The notes: generated from the letters alone by a model not told the origin. DNA of 12,205 nucleotides from Ruminococcaceae bacterium UBA6855 (GCA_002451755.1 DKDF01000013.1:1-12205), one strand, 5' to 3'. Counted from the stretch's first letter, positions 6,491 to 12,205 are shown. Numbers and translations: made by a program.

Positions 6491-7696
6491 TTACGGCATG
6501 AGGCGATGGATTATCGCTATGCAGTCGTCGAGATCCATGATCTTCGGCACGGGGTAAAGGGGATTTGCCTCTTTGCATGCGCGCTTTGCGATGGTCTCGA
6601 TATCCTTCTCCTGAATCTTCTCGATCTTGTCGGGGATGTTCATTCTGGCGTTCATGTCTCTGATGGCCTGGATGAAATCGAGAGCCTTCTGCTCGTCGGT
6701 CTGACCGGCTTTCGCAACGCCTGCGCACTCGCAGAGTCTTGCAAGGCGCTCATAGGCGGTCTCACCGTAGAAGTCGAGGACATAGGGCAGGATGATGGCG
6801 TTCGCAAGTCCGTGCGGCACGCCGTAGAATCCGCCGAGGTTATGGGCTATAGCGTGGACGTTGCCGACATAAGCTCTCGTGAACGCGATGCCCGCATAGT
6901 GCGAGGCGAGGAGCATCTGCTCTCTTGCGTGGAGATCCTTGCCGTTCTTGTAAGCCTCTTCGAGGTTCTCGAAGATGAGCTTGGTGGCGACCTCTGCCTT
7001 CTCGGAGGTGTCCTTGGTGTTGGAGTGACCTATGTAGGCTTCAACCGCGTGGGTCAGTGCGTCCATACCGGTGGTCGAAGTGATGTGGGGCGGAAGACCG
7101 ACTGTGAGCTCGGGATCGAGAACTGCGTACTTCGGACGGAGCACGGGATCGTTGAGCGCATATTTCTCGTGGGTCTTGGTGTCGGTAACAACAGCGGCGA
7201 GAGTGGTCTCGGAGCCGGTGCCGGCGGTGGTGGGAACTGCGAAGAACGGGGGCAGCTTCTTGCGAATCTTGAGCTGACCGCGCATCTTCTGAACGGTCTT
7301 GTTGGGGCATACGACTCTTGCAGCCGCAGCCTTGGCGCAATCCATCGGAGAACCGCCGCCGAAAGCGATGAAGCCCTGGCAGCCGTTGTCAAGATAGAGC
7401 TTGCGGACTTCTTCGATATTGTCTATCGAGGGGTTCGGCTGAGTCTTGTCATAGACGACATAATCGATACCGTCTGCCTTGAGACCCTCATAGAGGCCGT
7501 CAAGTAGGTTGAGTCCGGTAAGACCCTTGTCGGTGACGATCATCATCTTCGACAGACCCTTCTCCTTGATGACCTGAGGCAGCTTCTTGACGGAGCCGGG
7601 GCCGGAGATTATCTTGGGCGGAGTCCAGTCAAGGAAGTTGACGGCGACCCTAAAAACGCCCTGATAAAGCCTGTAGTACATGTGCTTGATTGACAT
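6491..7696 (-). CDS. Iron-containing alcohol dehydrogenase (group III Fe-ADH)
   Basis: A 401-residue cytoplasmic NAD(P)-dependent dehydrogenase of the iron-activated family that also includes FucO, butanol and 1,3-propanediol dehydrogenases. The dinucleotide-binding motif FGGGSPMDCAK is at 112-122 and the conserved PTTAGTGSE at 154-162. The metal ligands fit the family pattern: D211 and H215 (in MDALTHAVE), H280 and H294, with H284 in the conserved catalytic position; spacings equal those of FucO. ATG 7696 was chosen because AAAGGGTG ends six bases upstream; a GTG three codons earlier (7705) lies inside that ribosome-binding site. It is monocistronic between its own promoter (7727-7755) and terminator (6445-6477). 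It probably regenerates NAD(P)+ by reducing an aldehyde during fermentation. The substrate cannot be read from the sequence. Confidence 0.95.
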   Translation of the reverse strand: MSIKHMYYRLYQGVFRVAVNFLDWTPPKIISGPGSVKKLPQVIKEKGLSKMMIVTDKGLTGLNLLDGLYEGLKADGIDYVVYDKTQPNPSIDNIEEVRKLYLDNGCQGFIAFGGGSPMDCAKAAAARVVCPNKTVQKMRGQLKIRKKLPPFFAVPTTAGTGSETTLAAVVTDTKTHEKYALNDPVLRPKYAVLDPELTVGLPPHITSTTGMDALTHAVEAYIGHSNTKDTSEKAEVATKLIFENLEEAYKNGKDLHAREQMLLASHYAGIAFTRAYVGNVHAIAHNLGGFYGVPHGLANAIILPYVLDFYGETAYERLARLCECAGVAKAGQTDEQKALDFIQAIRDMNARMNIPDKIEKIQEKDIETIAKRACKEANPLYPVPKIMDLDDCIAIIHRLMP

Positions 7697-7726
7697 TTCT
7701 ATCACCCTTTGTTTAATGATGCTATT

Positions 7727-7755
7727 ATTTTACATTATTCCCGCCGTTAAATCAA
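7727..7755 (-). promoter_or_regulatory. Putative promoter of the alcohol dehydrogenase gene
   Basis: On the minus strand, TTGATT (7755-7750) and TAAAAT (7732-7727, five of six) are separated by 17 bases. The predicted start near 7720 gives a leader of about 25 bases ending in AAAGGGTG. The gap behind the small four-cysteine gene is 76-85 bases depending on the start used. Confidence 0.6.
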
Positions 7756-7781
7756 TAAGCGGAGAACAAAAAACGGCTTGA

Positions 7782-8000
7782 TTAAAGCTCAAAATCGCTC
7801 GCGTCGAACTGCGGCAGTTCGACGGGCTGCTTCGGCTTGCGCTTGAGCGGGTCGTAGCGGAACGCGGAACAGCTTGAATCCTTCTGCATGACGCCCTTTT
7901 TCGGGCACAGCACTGTCTTGCCGTCCGGTGCGCCGCTGCCTCTTGAGCAGTATTCGCACGCCGGCGGTATGCTCTTTTTGTTGAGCAGTTTGCTTTTCAA
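7782..8000 (-). CDS. Small four-cysteine protein of unknown function, downstream of ylbJ
   Basis: A 72-residue protein with C15-x2-C18, C32 and C44, suggesting a small zinc- or metal-binding fold, then a basic segment (YDPLKRKPKQP, 49-59) and an acidic end (FDASDFEL). I recall similar short clostridial hypothetical proteins with the same Cys spacing and PLKRxP segment, but know no function. The first codon is TTG at 8000, with AGGA nine bases upstream and an in-frame TAG two codons before it, so the start is tightly constrained. An ATG at 8010 belongs to a different, low-complexity frame (73 codons) and is judged spurious. It lies 31 bases after the ylbJ stop with no terminator between, so it is probably co-transcribed with ylbJ. 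A T6 run follows 11 bases after its stop, behind only a very weak hairpin. Confidence 0.8.
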   Translation of the reverse strand: MKSKLLNKKSIPPACEYCSRGSGAPDGKTVLCPKKGVMQKDSSCSAFRYDPLKRKPKQPVELPQFDASDFEL

Positions 8001-8031
8001 AATCTATCATCCTAAACGCTTTTTTATTATT

Positions 8032-9096
8032 CTAACACTTTTTTTCGCTCGTATCAAGCTCCAATATCAGCATCGCGCCGCTCAAAAGCATCGCAAACGC
8101 GGCGGGTGCGGAGAAAGAGAACATCTGCGAAGCGCCGACCGAACCCAGCGAAACGGTGTTTACGGGACACGGGAACAGGCGGAGCAGTCCCTCGCAGAAC
8201 AGCGCGGCGAGAGCGGCGCAGACAAGGCGCGCGCAGAAAAAATACGGCAGCGGCGTCCCGCAGGTTTTTATGTGCCTACTTATCTGGCAGTGTACGCTCA
8301 CCCCGCCCCAGCCGAGCACCGCCGCTATGGCGGGGATATTGAACACCCCGGCTGCCGAGGCACATCCGCCGGTGACTTCGAGCGTGCAGCTGAGAAGCAA
8401 ATTTGCCCAGTCAGGCAGGCGCAGCAGCGGGATATACTGGGCGGCGCAGGCAAACATAACTATCCACGCGCATATTGAGATCATATTTTTCGTCCCCTCG
8501 GCGACCGCCTCTGTCAGCGCGCGGGAGAGCGGCAAACCGGAAATAGCCGGGGCAGCGTGCGCATCTGTTTCGCCATGCGGGATGAACCGCGTCAGCACGC
8601 CGAGCGCGAGGCTCGCGAGGGTAAGCGACACAAAAATTATGACTCCCGCCCGAACGCTTCCGAGCATACCCGCGCCGACTCCGCCGACAACAAACGCCGG
8701 ACCTGCGTTGACACAGAACAGAGTCATTCTCTGCGCGTCGCTCTGCGAGATGCGCCCGTCGGAAAATAGCGCGGCGGTCATTCCCGCGCCGACGGGGTAG
8801 CCCGCGACAAAGCTCATGCATGCCGCCGCGCCCGCGCTCCCGGGCAGGGCGAAAAGGACCCGCACGGGCTTTTCGAGAAATTTTCCGAGATAACCGCATA
8901 GCCCCGAGCGCACGAAAAAAGCGGAGAGCACACAGAACGGATAGAGCGACGGTACGGCGCTCGAAGCGCAGATAAGAAGCCCTTTTTTTACTCCCGCCGC
9001 GCTGACCGACGGCATGGCGACAATGAGCGCGGCTGCCGATAAAGTCGCCGCTAAAAGCGGCAGACGGCGCAGAGCCTTTTTTAAATACTCTCTCAT
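8032..9096 (-). CDS. ylbJ: Sporulation integral membrane protein YlbJ
   Basis: A 354-residue polytopic membrane protein of the YlbJ family (nucleoside-recognition/Gate-type domain). About eight hydrophobic segments are visible, near 12-30, 45-65, 85-105, 130-170, 205-220, 252-270, 285-305 and 328-346. Family signatures are AGYPVGA (98-104), the FCVNAGPAFVVGGVG loop (127-141), LEVTGGC (239-245) and SVHCQ (267-271). In Bacillus subtilis ylbJ is a SigE mother-cell gene needed for normal, resistant spores; that protein is about 50 residues longer. ATG 9096 follows GAGGGGTG by five bases. It is transcribed divergently from yqfC across 88 bases, and the small four-cysteine gene follows it. Assignment is strong from motifs; the transported or recognised ligand is unknown. 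Confidence 0.92.
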   Translation of the reverse strand: MREYLKKALRRLPLLAATLSAAALIVAMPSVSAAGVKKGLLICASSAVPSLYPFCVLSAFFVRSGLCGYLGKFLEKPVRVLFALPGSAGAAACMSFVAGYPVGAGMTAALFSDGRISQSDAQRMTLFCVNAGPAFVVGGVGAGMLGSVRAGVIIFVSLTLASLALGVLTRFIPHGETDAHAAPAISGLPLSRALTEAVAEGTKNMISICAWIVMFACAAQYIPLLRLPDWANLLLSCTLEVTGGCASAAGVFNIPAIAAVLGWGGVSVHCQISRHIKTCGTPLPYFFCARLVCAALAALFCEGLLRLFPCPVNTVSLGSVGASQMFSFSAPAAFAMLLSGAMLILELDTSEKKC

Positions 9097-9154
9097 GTCA
9101 TCACCCCTCAGTCATATTGATATTCACCCCGCGTTCTTTTTATTGCCGGGGGAG

Positions 9155-9162
9155 CATACATT
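9155..9162 (+). promoter_or_regulatory. Possible SigE -10 element upstream of yqfC
   Basis: CATACATT fits the SigE -10 consensus (CATACA-T) and would start transcription near 9169, just ahead of the AGAGGG site (9173-9178) of yqfC. No good SigE -35 box lies 13-15 bases upstream: the region is T-rich (9134-9140) and matches only about four of seven positions. GTCATATT (9111-9118), a good SigE -35 look-alike, is too far away. Biological expectation supports SigE control; the sequence gives only half of the promoter. Confidence 0.35.
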
Positions 9163-9184
9163 ATTTGGGAAAAGAGGGATGCAC

Positions 9185-9478
9185 ATGCCAAAACGCAGGG
9201 AGAGCGGGAAGATGCGCTCGGCGGCGGACATGATAAAAAAGATAAACGCGCTCGACTCGTCGAGAAAATATTCGCAGGTGCATGTCGAATTTTTCGGCAG
9301 GCGGGAGGCGAGTATAGACGGGCTCTACGGCGTGCTCGAATATGACGGCGAGCGGATACGCCTGAGCGCCGGCAAAGAAGAGATAGTCTTCTGCGGCAAA
9401 GGGCTCAGCATAGATGTTTTCGACCTCGGTCAGGCGGTTATACACGGGGAAATAATGAGCATGGAATTCTGCAAATAG
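9185..9478 (+). CDS. yqfC: Sporulation protein YqfC (YabP/YqfC family)
   Basis: A 97-residue protein of the YabP/YqfC family (about 93 residues in B. subtilis). The family pattern is clear: an amphipathic N-terminus, VHVEFFGRREASIDGLYGV (33-51), LEYDGERIRLSAG, then the C-terminal G-L-I-V...I-G-I...I-F pattern (LSIDVFDLGQAVIHGEIMSMEF, 74-95). It is a mother-cell sporulation protein of poorly understood function, normally paired with yqfD. The frame stays open further upstream, but that region overlaps ylbJ on the other strand and gives an overlong protein. ATG 9185 has AGAGGG six bases before it; ATG 9179 directly abuts that site and is less likely. yqfD follows with almost no gap. Confidence 0.92.
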   Translation: MPKRRESGKMRSAADMIKKINALDSSRKYSQVHVEFFGRREASIDGLYGVLEYDGERIRLSAGKEEIVFCGKGLSIDVFDLGQAVIHGEIMSMEFCK

Positions 9479-9528
9479 GGGGCGGGAATATTTCTGATGT
9501 ATTTAATTTTCTGCGCGGCTATGTCTGC

Positions 9529-10638
9529 ATGAAAGCGAGCGGGGGATTCCCGGAACGCTTTCTGAATCTTTGCTCGCGCGGGAACATTCCGTATTGGGAT
9601 GTCTGCTGCACAAACGGCATCGTTTTCGCGCGCACGACTCCCGAGGGCTACCGCATGATGCGCCCCTGCGCCAAAAAAGCGGGCATGCGCATGAAAATAG
9701 TCAAAAAGAGCGGTCTGCCTTTTCTGCTGTCAAAAAACCGCGTCCATGCGGGGCTTGCGGTCGGCGCGGTGTGCTTTGTGCTGATAACGGCGGCGCTCTC
9801 CGGGCGCATATGGACTGTCAATGTGACGGGCTGCGAGACAGTGCCGGAAGAGGATATAAGAGAGACGGTCGAGCGCTTCGGCGTCTATCCGGGGATGAGA
9901 AAAAAACAGCTCGACACGCACACGGTCGCCGAGGAGGCAATGTCCGCTCTGCCGGAGGTTTCGTGGCTTTCCGTCAATATAGTTGGCTGCTCGGTCAATG
10001 TCGATGTGCGCGAGGGAGTCGGCAAGACCGTCAAAAAAAACGACGCGCCGTGCGATATAGTCGCCGCGGCGGACGGGCAGATACAGACTCTCGAAATTTT
10101 CAGCGGCACTGCGATGCAGGAGCGAAACGCCGCCGTTTTAAAGGGCGACACGATAATCAGCGGAATCGTCGAAAACCGCGACGGCGGCATGAGCATGCGC
10201 CACGCCGCAGGGTATGTTACCGCGCTGACAAAGCATACTTTTTCGACCTCTTCGCACAGCCTGCCGTCAAGAAAGATAAGCGATGTAAAGTCGCGTTACA
10301 CTCTGCTGTTCTTTTCACTCAAAATACCCCTCGGCGCGCGGATAGACCCGGATTTCACGGAGGACAGATTCCTGACCCTCGGCGGTGAGAAGCTCCCGAT
10401 AGGCATAAGAGCCGAGCGAAAATATATATTCGCGCCCGCAGACGCGACGGGCGACAGCCTCTCCGATCTCATCGCGCTCGAGGAGCATTTTTATAAGTCT
10501 TCAAACAATCTGCGCGACATGCTCGTGATGAGCCGCACGACGACCGAGCGGCAGTCAAATGGCAGAGCAGTATTTTTCAGCGAATACGGCTGCCTGCAAA
10601 ATATCGGCGAGGAAAGGAAAATCGAGACGGAAAACTGA
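9529..10638 (+). CDS. yqfD: Sporulation protein YqfD (true start probably upstream, non-canonical or frameshifted)
   Basis: A YqfD-family mother-cell sporulation protein. From ATG 9529 it has 369 residues: an N-terminal cytoplasmic domain (FPERFLNLC 7-15, PYWDV 21-25), one membrane span (about 72-92) followed by the family signature SGRIWTVNVTG (91-101), then a large extracytoplasmic domain (VSWLSVNIVG and repeated beta-rich segments). B. subtilis YqfD is about 398 residues. Homology appears to continue upstream of ATG 9529: the in-frame codons 9508-9528 read FLRGYVC, a conserved part of the family N-terminus. No ATG, GTG or TTG exists in that frame between the yqfC stop and 9529, and ATG 9529 has no ribosome-binding site. 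Either ATT 9490 (after GGGGGCGGG) starts translation, or a one-base indel separates ATG 9497 from the rest. Forms an operon with yqfC. Confidence 0.88.
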   Translation: MKASGGFPERFLNLCSRGNIPYWDVCCTNGIVFARTTPEGYRMMRPCAKKAGMRMKIVKKSGLPFLLSKNRVHAGLAVGAVCFVLITAALSGRIWTVNVTGCETVPEEDIRETVERFGVYPGMRKKQLDTHTVAEEAMSALPEVSWLSVNIVGCSVNVDVREGVGKTVKKNDAPCDIVAAADGQIQTLEIFSGTAMQERNAAVLKGDTIISGIVENRDGGMSMRHAAGYVTALTKHTFSTSSHSLPSRKISDVKSRYTLLFFSLKIPLGARIDPDFTEDRFLTLGGEKLPIGIRAERKYIFAPADATGDSLSDLIALEEHFYKSSNNLRDMLVMSRTTTERQSNGRAVFFSEYGCLQNIGEERKIETEN

Positions 10639-10644
10639 CCGAGG

Positions 10645-10673
10645 TTGAACGGCGGCTCAAAATGTGCTATTAT
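10645..10673 (+). promoter_or_regulatory. Putative promoter of the Xre-type regulator gene
   Basis: TTGAAC (10645-10650, four of six), 17-base spacer, TATTAT (10668-10673, five of six). The predicted start, about 10680, coincides with the beginning of the GGAGGTGAG ribosome-binding site, giving a leader of only about 13 bases. It would let the regulator be made in vegetative cells independently of the sporulation pair upstream. Confidence 0.5.
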
Positions 10674-10692
10674 AACGGCGGAGGTGAGTTTT

Positions 10693-10908
10693 TTGTACTA
10701 TCCGCGACTGAGAGACCTGCGTGAGGATCACGATATGGTTCAAAAAGAGATCGCCGCTTTTCTCGGGATAGATCAGCGGGTATACAGCAACTATGAGACG
10801 GGCAAGCGCGAGATACCGACGCGGTTTGTTGTGTCCCTTGCGCGGCTCTATAACACCTCGACCGACTACATTCTCGGCATGACTGACGAGACAAAACCAT
10901 ATAGATAA
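10693..10908 (+). CDS. Small Xre/Cro-CI-type helix-turn-helix regulator
   Basis: A 71-residue single-domain DNA-binding protein of the HTH_3 (Cro/CI, Xre) family. The five-helix fold is recognisable: RLRDLREDHDMVQKEIAAFL, then turn and recognition helix GIDQRVYSNYETGKREIP, then FVVSLARLYNTSTDYILGMTDE. It has no effector or metalloprotease domain, so it is probably a simple dimeric repressor. The start is TTG 10693, eight bases after a full GGAGG (10680-10684); upstream in-frame codons give no family similarity. It begins 54 bases after yqfD, apparently with its own promoter, and ends in a strong terminator. In many Firmicutes phoH follows yqfD; here it does not. Targets are unknown; no operator-like repeat is obvious in its own promoter. 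Confidence 0.9.
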   Translation: MYYPRLRDLREDHDMVQKEIAAFLGIDQRVYSNYETGKREIPTRFVVSLARLYNTSTDYILGMTDETKPYR

Positions 10909-10945
10909 AGGCTCGGTGCAATTCACACCGAGCCTGATTTTTTTT
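10909..10945 (+). terminator. Intrinsic terminator of the regulator gene, overlapping the stop of the convergent gene
   Basis: AGGCTCGGTG (10909-10918) and CACCGAGCCT (10926-10935) form a perfect 10-bp stem with a seven-base loop, beginning on the base after the TAA stop; T8 follows (10938-10945). Two of those T's are part of the minus-strand stop codon of the next gene (10944-10946). Read on the minus strand the hairpin is followed only by TTTATC, so it may also stop the convergent transcript, less efficiently. Confidence 0.9.
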
Positions 10946-11765
10946 ATTTGCTTTTGATGTCCGAGGGCTTTATGTTTATCGTCACATAGTCGCCGTATTT
11001 CAGCTGGGCGGTCTTGATATTCGTCGGTATCTCGAAGATGAGATATCCGTCTATCGAGAGTCCCGCCGTCACGGGCGACGAGGATATGCGCTTGTAGCCC
11101 GAGAGAAAACGGCTGTCCTGTGCTATGCCGTTGACAACAAAATCGGTCTTTTCGTTGAGACTTTCTTCCTCGCTGAGGTTGTTAGTCAGCACGAGATGAA
11201 CAGCAACATATCTGTAGCCCTTCTGCACCGTCCACGGGTAGCTGTCGACTTCTTTTATCTCGTCGCACAGCACGGTGTACATGGGCGTGACCGCCTTTTC
11301 GCCGAAGTTCACTTCGACCTTTTCGGGCACGGGTTCCGTCTCTTCGTAGTCGGAGAATTTTTCTGTGACAGCTCCCGAAAGCAGATCGTCAACGCTGCCG
11401 CCTGAGATTTGGCGAATCACCGAAAAGGCGATAGATGATAATATTATTATCAGCGCAACTACAGCTATCGGGATAAAGCATCCCGCTTTCAGCGCGCGCG
11501 AATTCCTGACTGAATGTGCGCGCCCCGTGACATTCGTCACCGCGTCGAGTATCATCTTGCCGCGCTCGGCTTCTATCCGCTCCTGTTCGAGCTTGTGCTG
11601 CTTCTCGCGCACCTCGCGCTCGTAGGCTTCTTTTTTCTTCTGAGCCTCGCGCAGCTCTGCCTCCTTTGCCTTTCGGCTCTCCGCCAGCGGCGCGCCGCAG
11701 TTGGGGCAGGTGTCGTTCTTTTCGGCGTCGACGACCGAGTCGCAGTATTCGCAGGTTACCTTCAT
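10944..11765 (-). CDS. Zinc-ribbon, coiled-coil, single-TM protein with extracytoplasmic DUF4352-like domain
   Basis: A 273-residue protein with a composite layout. An N-terminal zinc ribbon has C5-x2-C8 and C20-x2-C23. A long charged helix rich in Lys, Glu, Arg and Ala (about 31-70) is probably a coiled coil. One membrane span lies at about 95-117 (FIPIAVVALIIILSSIAFSV). After an acidic linker (136-152) comes an outside domain of about 115 residues with the beta-sandwich pattern of DUF4352/Telokin-like lipoprotein domains (YRYVAVHLVLTNNLSEEESL, 184-203; YLIFEIPTNIKTAQLKYGD near the end). Orientation is expected to be N-in. ATG 11765 follows GAGGAG by five bases. It has its own promoter and converges on the regulator gene. 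Function is unknown; the zinc ribbon plus membrane anchor suggests a sensory or envelope-associated role, but this is inference. Confidence 0.88.
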   Translation of the reverse strand: MKVTCEYCDSVVDAEKNDTCPNCGAPLAESRKAKEAELREAQKKKEAYEREVREKQHKLEQERIEAERGKMILDAVTNVTGRAHSVRNSRALKAGCFIPIAVVALIIILSSIAFSVIRQISGGSVDDLLSGAVTEKFSDYEETEPVPEKVEVNFGEKAVTPMYTVLCDEIKEVDSYPWTVQKGYRYVAVHLVLTNNLSEEESLNEKTDFVVNGIAQDSRFLSGYKRISSSPVTAGLSIDGYLIFEIPTNIKTAQLKYGDYVTINIKPSDIKSK

Positions 11766-11795
11766 CTTTTCTCCTCAATTCTTGCTCTTTGGGTT

Positions 11796-11824
11796 ATCGT
11801 AGCATATTGCGCCGCCGTTTTCAA
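11796..11824 (-). promoter_or_regulatory. Putative promoter of the zinc-ribbon membrane protein gene
   Basis: On the minus strand, TTGAAA (11824-11819, five of six) and TACGAT (11801-11796, four of six) are separated by 17 bases. The predicted start near 11789 leaves a leader of about 24 bases containing GAGGAG. It lies between the upstream terminator (11842-11880) and the gene, which supports independent transcription. Confidence 0.55.
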
Positions 11825-11841
11825 GTCCAGATAAGATTATA

Positions 11842-11880
11842 CAAAAATAACGCGGCGCACACCGTTTGATGTACGCCGCG
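11842..11880 (-). terminator. Intrinsic terminator of the rubrerythrin-family gene
   Basis: On the minus strand CGCGGCGTACA and TGTGCGCCGCG form an 11-bp stem with one T-G wobble and an eight-base loop (11880-11851), followed by TTATTTTT (11850-11843). It begins 26 bases after the stop codon at 11907-11909. Confidence 0.85.
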
Positions 11881-11906
11881 AATGTGTGTGGTTTTTATAC
11901 GGAGAA

Positions 11907-12205
11907 TTATTCGCCGAAGTATCTCTTGAGGAGTCCTGCAAAAGCCTTGCCGTGTCTCGCCTCGTCGCGAGCCATCTCATGGACTGTGTCGTGGATAGCG
12001 TCAAGACCCTTTGCCTTTGCGAGCTTTGCAAGCTCGGTCTTGCCGAGGGTAGCGCCGTTTTCGGCTTCAACCCTCATCTCGAGGTTCTTCTTCGTCGAGT
12101 CGGTCACGACCTCGCCGAGGAGCTCGGCGAACTTCGCTGCGTGCTCAGCCTCTTCATAAGCTGCCTTCTCCCAGTAAAGACCTATCTCGGGATAGCCCTC
12201 TCTGT
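11907..12205 (-). CDS. Rubrerythrin-family protein, C-terminal 98 residues (5' part beyond window)
   Basis: C-terminal end of a ferritin-like di-iron protein of the rubrerythrin family, which in anaerobes reduces H2O2 to water with electrons from NADH via rubredoxin-type carriers. Two ExxH di-iron motifs are visible: E-A-E-H in WEKAAYEEAEHAAKF and E-A-R-H in MARDEARHGKAF, with further conserved glutamates in RVEAENGA. The protein ends in LLKRYFGE straight after the ferritin-like bundle, without the C-terminal rubredoxin domain of classical rubrerythrin. This is the usual ending of clostridial 'reverse' rubrerythrins (NADH peroxidase), where rubredoxin is N-terminal; that part would lie outside the window. 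A rubredoxin-less variant is also possible. The frame is intact and a terminator follows. Confidence 0.9.
   Translation of the reverse strand, partial: REGYPEIGLYWEKAAYEEAEHAAKFAELLGEVVTDSTKKNLEMRVEAENGATLGKTELAKLAKAKGLDAIHDTVHEMARDEARHGKAFAGLLKRYFGE

Noticed and set aside
6192..6728. Minus-strand open frame of 178 codons crossing the intergenic block
   Set aside because: Half of it reads through hairpins and the other half overlaps the dehydrogenase in the wrong frame; composition is low-complexity Arg/Ser/His.
6488..7507. Plus-strand open frame of 339 codons
   Set aside because: Antisense to the iron-containing alcohol dehydrogenase, which has all metal ligands and a matching promoter and terminator.
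7789..8010. Minus-strand ATG-initiated frame of 73 codons, overlapping the four-cysteine gene
   Set aside because: It starts with ATG close to AGGA, but the product is Gln/Arg-rich and featureless, while the overlapping TTG-initiated frame has ordered cysteines and a recognisable conserved pattern.
7888..8800. Plus-strand frames of 196 and 214 codons
   Set aside because: Antisense to ylbJ and the small four-cysteine gene; Arg/Ala/Pro-rich with no domain signature.
9570..10388. Plus-strand open frame of 272 codons overlapping yqfD
   Set aside because: Arg/Gly/His-rich out-of-frame shadow of yqfD, whose own frame carries the membrane span and family motifs.
1..12205. CRISPR array, tRNA, rRNA, riboswitch, insertion sequence, prophage or defence island
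   Set aside because: No regularly spaced direct repeats, no tRNA- or rRNA-like sequence, no transposase or integrase frame and no recognised riboswitch fold were seen on either strand.

Overview
The window looks like chromosomal DNA from a strictly anaerobic, endospore-forming Clostridia member, most likely of the Ruminococcaceae/Oscillospiraceae. This is an inference, based on pyruvate:ferredoxin oxidoreductase, an iron-dependent alcohol dehydrogenase and a rubrerythrin-family protein (fermentative, oxygen-sensitive metabolism), three sporulation genes (ylbJ, yqfC, yqfD), near-consensus SigA-type promoters, strong Shine-Dalgarno sites and several TTG starts. A palindromic repeat near 6320-6370 resembles repeats I recall from gut Ruminococcaceae genomes.

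Layout. 1-2915 (minus): the first 971 residues of nifJ, running off the left edge. 2916-3264: AT-rich divergent regulatory region. 3265-4491 (plus): stand-alone AAA_14/DUF4143 ATPase. 4632-4660: consensus promoter driving 4728-6161 (plus), a CNNM/CBS/CorC_HlyC membrane protein. 6162-6490: convergent intergenic block packed with inverted repeats and terminators. 6491-7696 (minus): iron-containing alcohol dehydrogenase with its own promoter and terminator. 7782-9096 (minus): ylbJ followed by a small four-cysteine protein. 9185-10638 (plus): the sporulation pair yqfC-yqfD. 10693-10908 (plus): a 71-residue Xre-type regulator ending in a strong terminator. 10946-11765 (minus): zinc-ribbon/coiled-coil/single-TM protein with an extracytoplasmic domain. 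11907-12205 (minus): C-terminal part of a rubrerythrin-family protein, running off the right edge.

How the genes fit together. PFOR turns pyruvate into acetyl-CoA and reduced ferredoxin, the alcohol dehydrogenase can discharge reducing equivalents, and the rubrerythrin removes peroxide; they are separate transcription units. ylbJ and yqfC-yqfD are divergent across 88 bp and are expected to be mother-cell (SigE) genes. The remaining genes show no evident pathway link.

Nothing in the window looks like a complete undescribed system. The points most worth a second look are the duplicated terminator hairpin flanking a palindromic repeat (6168-6435), the 10-bp perfect inverted repeat overlapping the ATPase promoter (3212-3249), the missing canonical start codon of yqfD (around 9490-9529), and the uncharacterised four-cysteine protein behind ylbJ.
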